NCBI RefSeq assembly: GCF_024300625.1
Contig: NZ_CP101322.1
Span: 1,811,992 to 1,875,991, forward strand
Length of the DNA: 64,000 nt
Direction of reading: 5' to 3'
Origin: Halovivax gelatinilyticus
GTDB lineage: Archaea; Halobacteriota; Halobacteria; Halobacteriales; Natrialbaceae
Part shown: positions 61,839 through 64,000 of the stretch, in pieces
Numbering within the stretch: the stretch's first letter is position 1
How the letters are laid out: every line of letters starts with the position of its first letter
Program-made: the position numbers and the translations under genes
Notes under the pieces: generated by a model
The model's database searches: none
The model's input: only the letters and a program-made list of their open reading frames with translations
What the model was told of the DNA's origin: nothing

Positions 61839-62913
61839 AGTCTGCGATCACCTCGATGATGTGGTCGACGTCCGCCGCGTCCACGCCGGGGTGGACGGGC
61901 AGAGAAAGCACCTCGTCCGCCGCGGCTTCCGAAACCGGGGCCGAACACGAGACGTCCGCGTAGGCCGGCTGTTCGTGAATCGGCGTCGGGTAGTAGATGC
62001 CCGTGCCAACGCCGTTTTCTTCCAGGTGGGCCGCCAGTCCGTCTCGGTCCGCACACCGAATCGTGTACTGGTGAAACACGTGTCGCGTGTGATCCGGTTC
62101 GACGGGCGTCTGCACCCCGGACACCTCTGCTAACCCTTCGGTCAACCGGTGGGCGTTGGCCCGTCGCTGTTCGTTAAAGTCTGCGAGTCGGTCGAGTTGT
62201 GCGTGGCCGATCGCCGCGGCGATGGAGGTCATTCGGTAGTTGGTGCCCACCGAGACGTGCTCGTAGCCGCCCGCACCCGCCTCTCGACCGTGATTGATGT
62301 ACGACCGAAGCGCCGACGCGACGTCCGCCCGATCGGTCGTCACCACGCCGCCCTCGCCCGTCGTCATGTTCTTCGTCGGGTAGAGCGAGAAACACGCCGC
62401 GTCGCCGATCGAGCCGACGCGTGCGCCGTCGTAGGCCGCGCCGTGGGCCTGTGCGGCGTCTTCGATGAGCGGGACGTCCAGCTCGTCGGCAAGCGCCACG
62501 AGTTCGTCCATCTCGCTCGGCAGGCCGTAGAGGTGGACCGTCATGATCGCGTCGACGTCGGTCTCTCGAACCACGTCTCGCGCCGCGTCGGGGTCCAGAT
62601 TGAACGTCTCCGGATCGATGTCGGCGAAGACGGGTTCGGCGCCGGTCAGTCGAATCGCGTTCGCCGTCGCGACGAACGAAAACGGCGTCGTCAACACGCG
62701 GTCGCCCGGGCCGATGTCGAACGCTTCGAGCGTCGCGTGGAGCGCGGTCGTCCCGTTCGAGGTCGCCACCGCGTGCTCGGTCTCACAAAAGTCGCTAAAT
62801 TCGGCTTCGAACTCGCGCACTGGGGGTCCGTCCGCGAGCATGCCGCTGTCGAGGACGTCCTCGACCGCCCGTTTCGCCTCCGCTCCGATGTCCGGTGATG
62901 CGATGTGTATCAT
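61828..62913 (-). CDS. DegT/DnrJ/EryC1 aminotransferase (WbpE-like), 361 aa
   Basis: The start [14 protein letters not shown] overlaps the previous stop as TAATG. The PLP Lys is Lys181 in SLYPTKNMTTGEGG; EDAAQAHGA and SNGTTALHATLE are the other PLP contacts. It would transfer an amino group to C3 of the keto sugar. The longer frame to 63546 is a shadow of the acetyltransferase gene. Confidence 0.88.
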   Translation of the reverse strand: MIHIASPDIGAEAKRAVEDVLDSGMLADGPPVREFEAEFSDFCETEHAVATSNGTTALHATLEAFDIGPGDRVLTTPFSFVATANAIRLTGAEPVFADIDPETFNLDPDAARDVVRETDVDAIMTVHLYGLPSEMDELVALADELDVPLIEDAAQAHGAAYDGARVGSIGDAACFSLYPTKNMTTGEGGVVTTDRADVASALRSYINHGREAGAGGYEHVSVGTNYRMTSIAAAIGHAQLDRLADFNEQRRANAHRLTEGLAEVSGVQTPVEPDHTRHVFHQYTIRCADRDGLAAHLEENGVGTGIYYPTPIHEQPAYADVSCSAPVSEAAADEVLSLPVHPGVDAADVDHIIEVIADYDQ

Positions 62914-63497
62914 TAAATCTCGTTCGGGGGTTGCAGTTTGGCGGGAAGCGAGCGATGCGTTGCGGGGGCCCCAACTGCGAGCGTCTCCGGCGGCACGTCT
63001 TCGGTGACGATCGCGCCGGCGGCGACGAACGAGCCTTCGCCGACGGTGACGCCGGGGAGGATCGTCGCGTTGGCGCCGACCGAGACGCCGTCTTCGAGCG
63101 TCGGTCCCTCGAGGCTGACGTCCTGGCGGATGGGGTACGGATCGTTCGTCAACACGGCGTACGGTCCGAGAAAGACGTCGTCGCCGATGGTCGTGTCCGA
63201 GGGAATGTAGACGCCCGATTGGATACTCACGTTCTGGCCAACCGTCGTCCGACCGTCGATCACCGCGTTCGTCCCGACGAGCACGTTGTCGCCGAGTTCG
63301 GTCAACTCGCGGATCAACGCGTAGTGACCGGTCTGACAGCCGGCTCCCATCACGACGTCGTCGTAGACGATCGTCCCGGCCCGTATCGTCGACTCCGCCC
63401 CGATCGCGGGTGGCTCCGTGTCGTCGCCGTAGGCGTAGCCGACGGTCGCCCCGTCGTCGATCGTGCAATCGCCTTCGAGTGTCGCGTTCGCACTCAT
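62913..63497 (-). CDS. Left-handed beta-helix N-acetyltransferase (WbpD-like), 194 aa
   Basis: The start is [16 protein letters not shown]. Hexapeptide repeats ([49 protein letters not shown]) and the closing [12 protein letters not shown] are typical of WbpD/PglD-like acetyltransferases. It is the first gene of the operon, with an AT-rich promoter region upstream. It would acetylate the new 3-amino group. Confidence 0.87.
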   Translation of the reverse strand: MSANATLEGDCTIDDGATVGYAYGDDTEPPAIGAESTIRAGTIVYDDVVMGAGCQTGHYALIRELTELGDNVLVGTNAVIDGRTTVGQNVSIQSGVYIPSDTTIGDDVFLGPYAVLTNDPYPIRQDVSLEGPTLEDGVSVGANATILPGVTVGEGSFVAAGAIVTEDVPPETLAVGAPATHRSLPAKLQPPNEI

Positions 63498-64000
63498 GTA
63501 TACACCCTCGCCTCGACACACCGTGGCTGATCACCACTAGAAACACCCGTTACTCCCACACCCCCGCGTCCGCTATCCATTCTCACCACCTGAATTCAGA
63601 TAGTCAATCATATTATATTTAACGGCCGACGTTTTTCTCACGTGTTTGCGCCGAGGGCTCGCCCACGCTTTCTGTTGTGTATTCACCAGTTTCGGGTTAA
63701 AGTCCCGTCGGTACGACTGTCTGTCGGGTCGCCCGGATCGAGCGGCTGAATCGCCGCGTACTCCGCGCTCACGTCTGGGGGTCGTTTGCATGGGTTCTCC
63801 GCCCGGGTTCGTCTGGTGTCCACGCTCGCTCTCGCCCGACGAGCGGTGGAATGCGCCGTTCTCGGCGGCCCTGAACCGAGTCAGTGCCATCTAGTTGCCG
63901 ATACCACAAATACCTATCATAGTCCGCTCGTGATAGTCCGAAACTTGTGGGGGTCTCTCGGGCGACACCACCCCGTTTCTCGCCGATACTAATTAGTGTT
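63498..64000. other. Upstream region of the uronic-acid operon, right end of window
   Basis: A TATA-rich stretch at 63595-63625 (TATTATATTTAAC on the plus strand) is the likely promoter of the minus-strand operon. The rest up to the edge has GC-rich frames with no recognisable product, and an AT-rich end (63985-64000). No RNA gene was seen. Confidence 0.35.

Noticed and set aside
62914-63546. Long aminotransferase frame reaching 63546
   Set aside because: That part overlaps the hexapeptide acetyltransferase in another frame; the aminotransferase family starts at [10 protein letters not shown].
63573-63890. A 105-codon minus-strand frame near the right edge
   Set aside because: Charged low-complexity sequence with no motif; it also covers the likely operon promoter.

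Overview
This window comes from a halophilic archaeon (class Halobacteria). The GC content is high, proteins are rich in Asp/Glu, secreted proteins carry twin-arginine leaders, many genes appear to have leaderless promoters (a TATA-like box 20-30 bases before the ATG), and several families seen here are typical of haloarchaea (SipW-type signal peptides, DUF7344 winged helices, LWR-salt protein, CARDB and CFI-box surface proteins, Orc1/Cdc6). All functions below are read from the sequence and from memory of the families; no search was run.

Layout. (1) 1-5988: chromosomal metabolism: a thiolase plus an HMG-CoA-synthase-fold partner, an ornithine cyclodeaminase-family enzyme, a methyltransferase and small proteins. 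(2) 6332-16437: envelope genes: a SipW signal peptidase operon opposite a SipW-type substrate, a MntA/HepT toxin-antitoxin pair lying between a large CARDB surface protein and a duplicated fragment of that protein's tail, a lipoprotein and small regulators. (3) 16808-26128: first part of a surface-glycan locus (flippase, GT61 glycosyltransferase, beta-propeller protein, nucleotidyltransferase, O-antigen-ligase-like protein, and two members of an uncharacterised DGRHR family), partly of low GC. (4) 26358-30987: mixed small chromosomal genes, a truncated PIN gene and a 26-bp minisatellite. (5) 31037-44373: an accessory island in which eight complete or decayed copies of a small zinc-finger gene cassette, all on the minus strand, punctuate the DNA. 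Six of the seven intervals hold one toxin-antitoxin module each; the seventh holds Orc1/Cdc6, a small protein, a phage-like terminase and a secreted CFI-box protein. (6) 44403-63497: second part of the glycan locus: a frameshifted sugar nucleotidyltransferase, an epimerase, a second flippase, a large membrane protein, a third DGRHR protein, a sulfatase-like protein, two transposase remnants, glycosyltransferases, a GNAT enzyme, a deacetylase, and a compact four-gene set matching the UDP-diacetamido-uronic acid pathway (acetyltransferase, aminotransferase, 3-dehydrogenase, 6-dehydrogenase).

The two glycan segments together contain what is needed to make, flip, polymerise and modify a surface glycan. 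The most unusual items are the zinc-finger-punctuated toxin-antitoxin array, a 75-nt four-way-junction RNA-like element just upstream of the last zinc-finger cassette, and the three-member DGRHR family embedded in the glycan genes.
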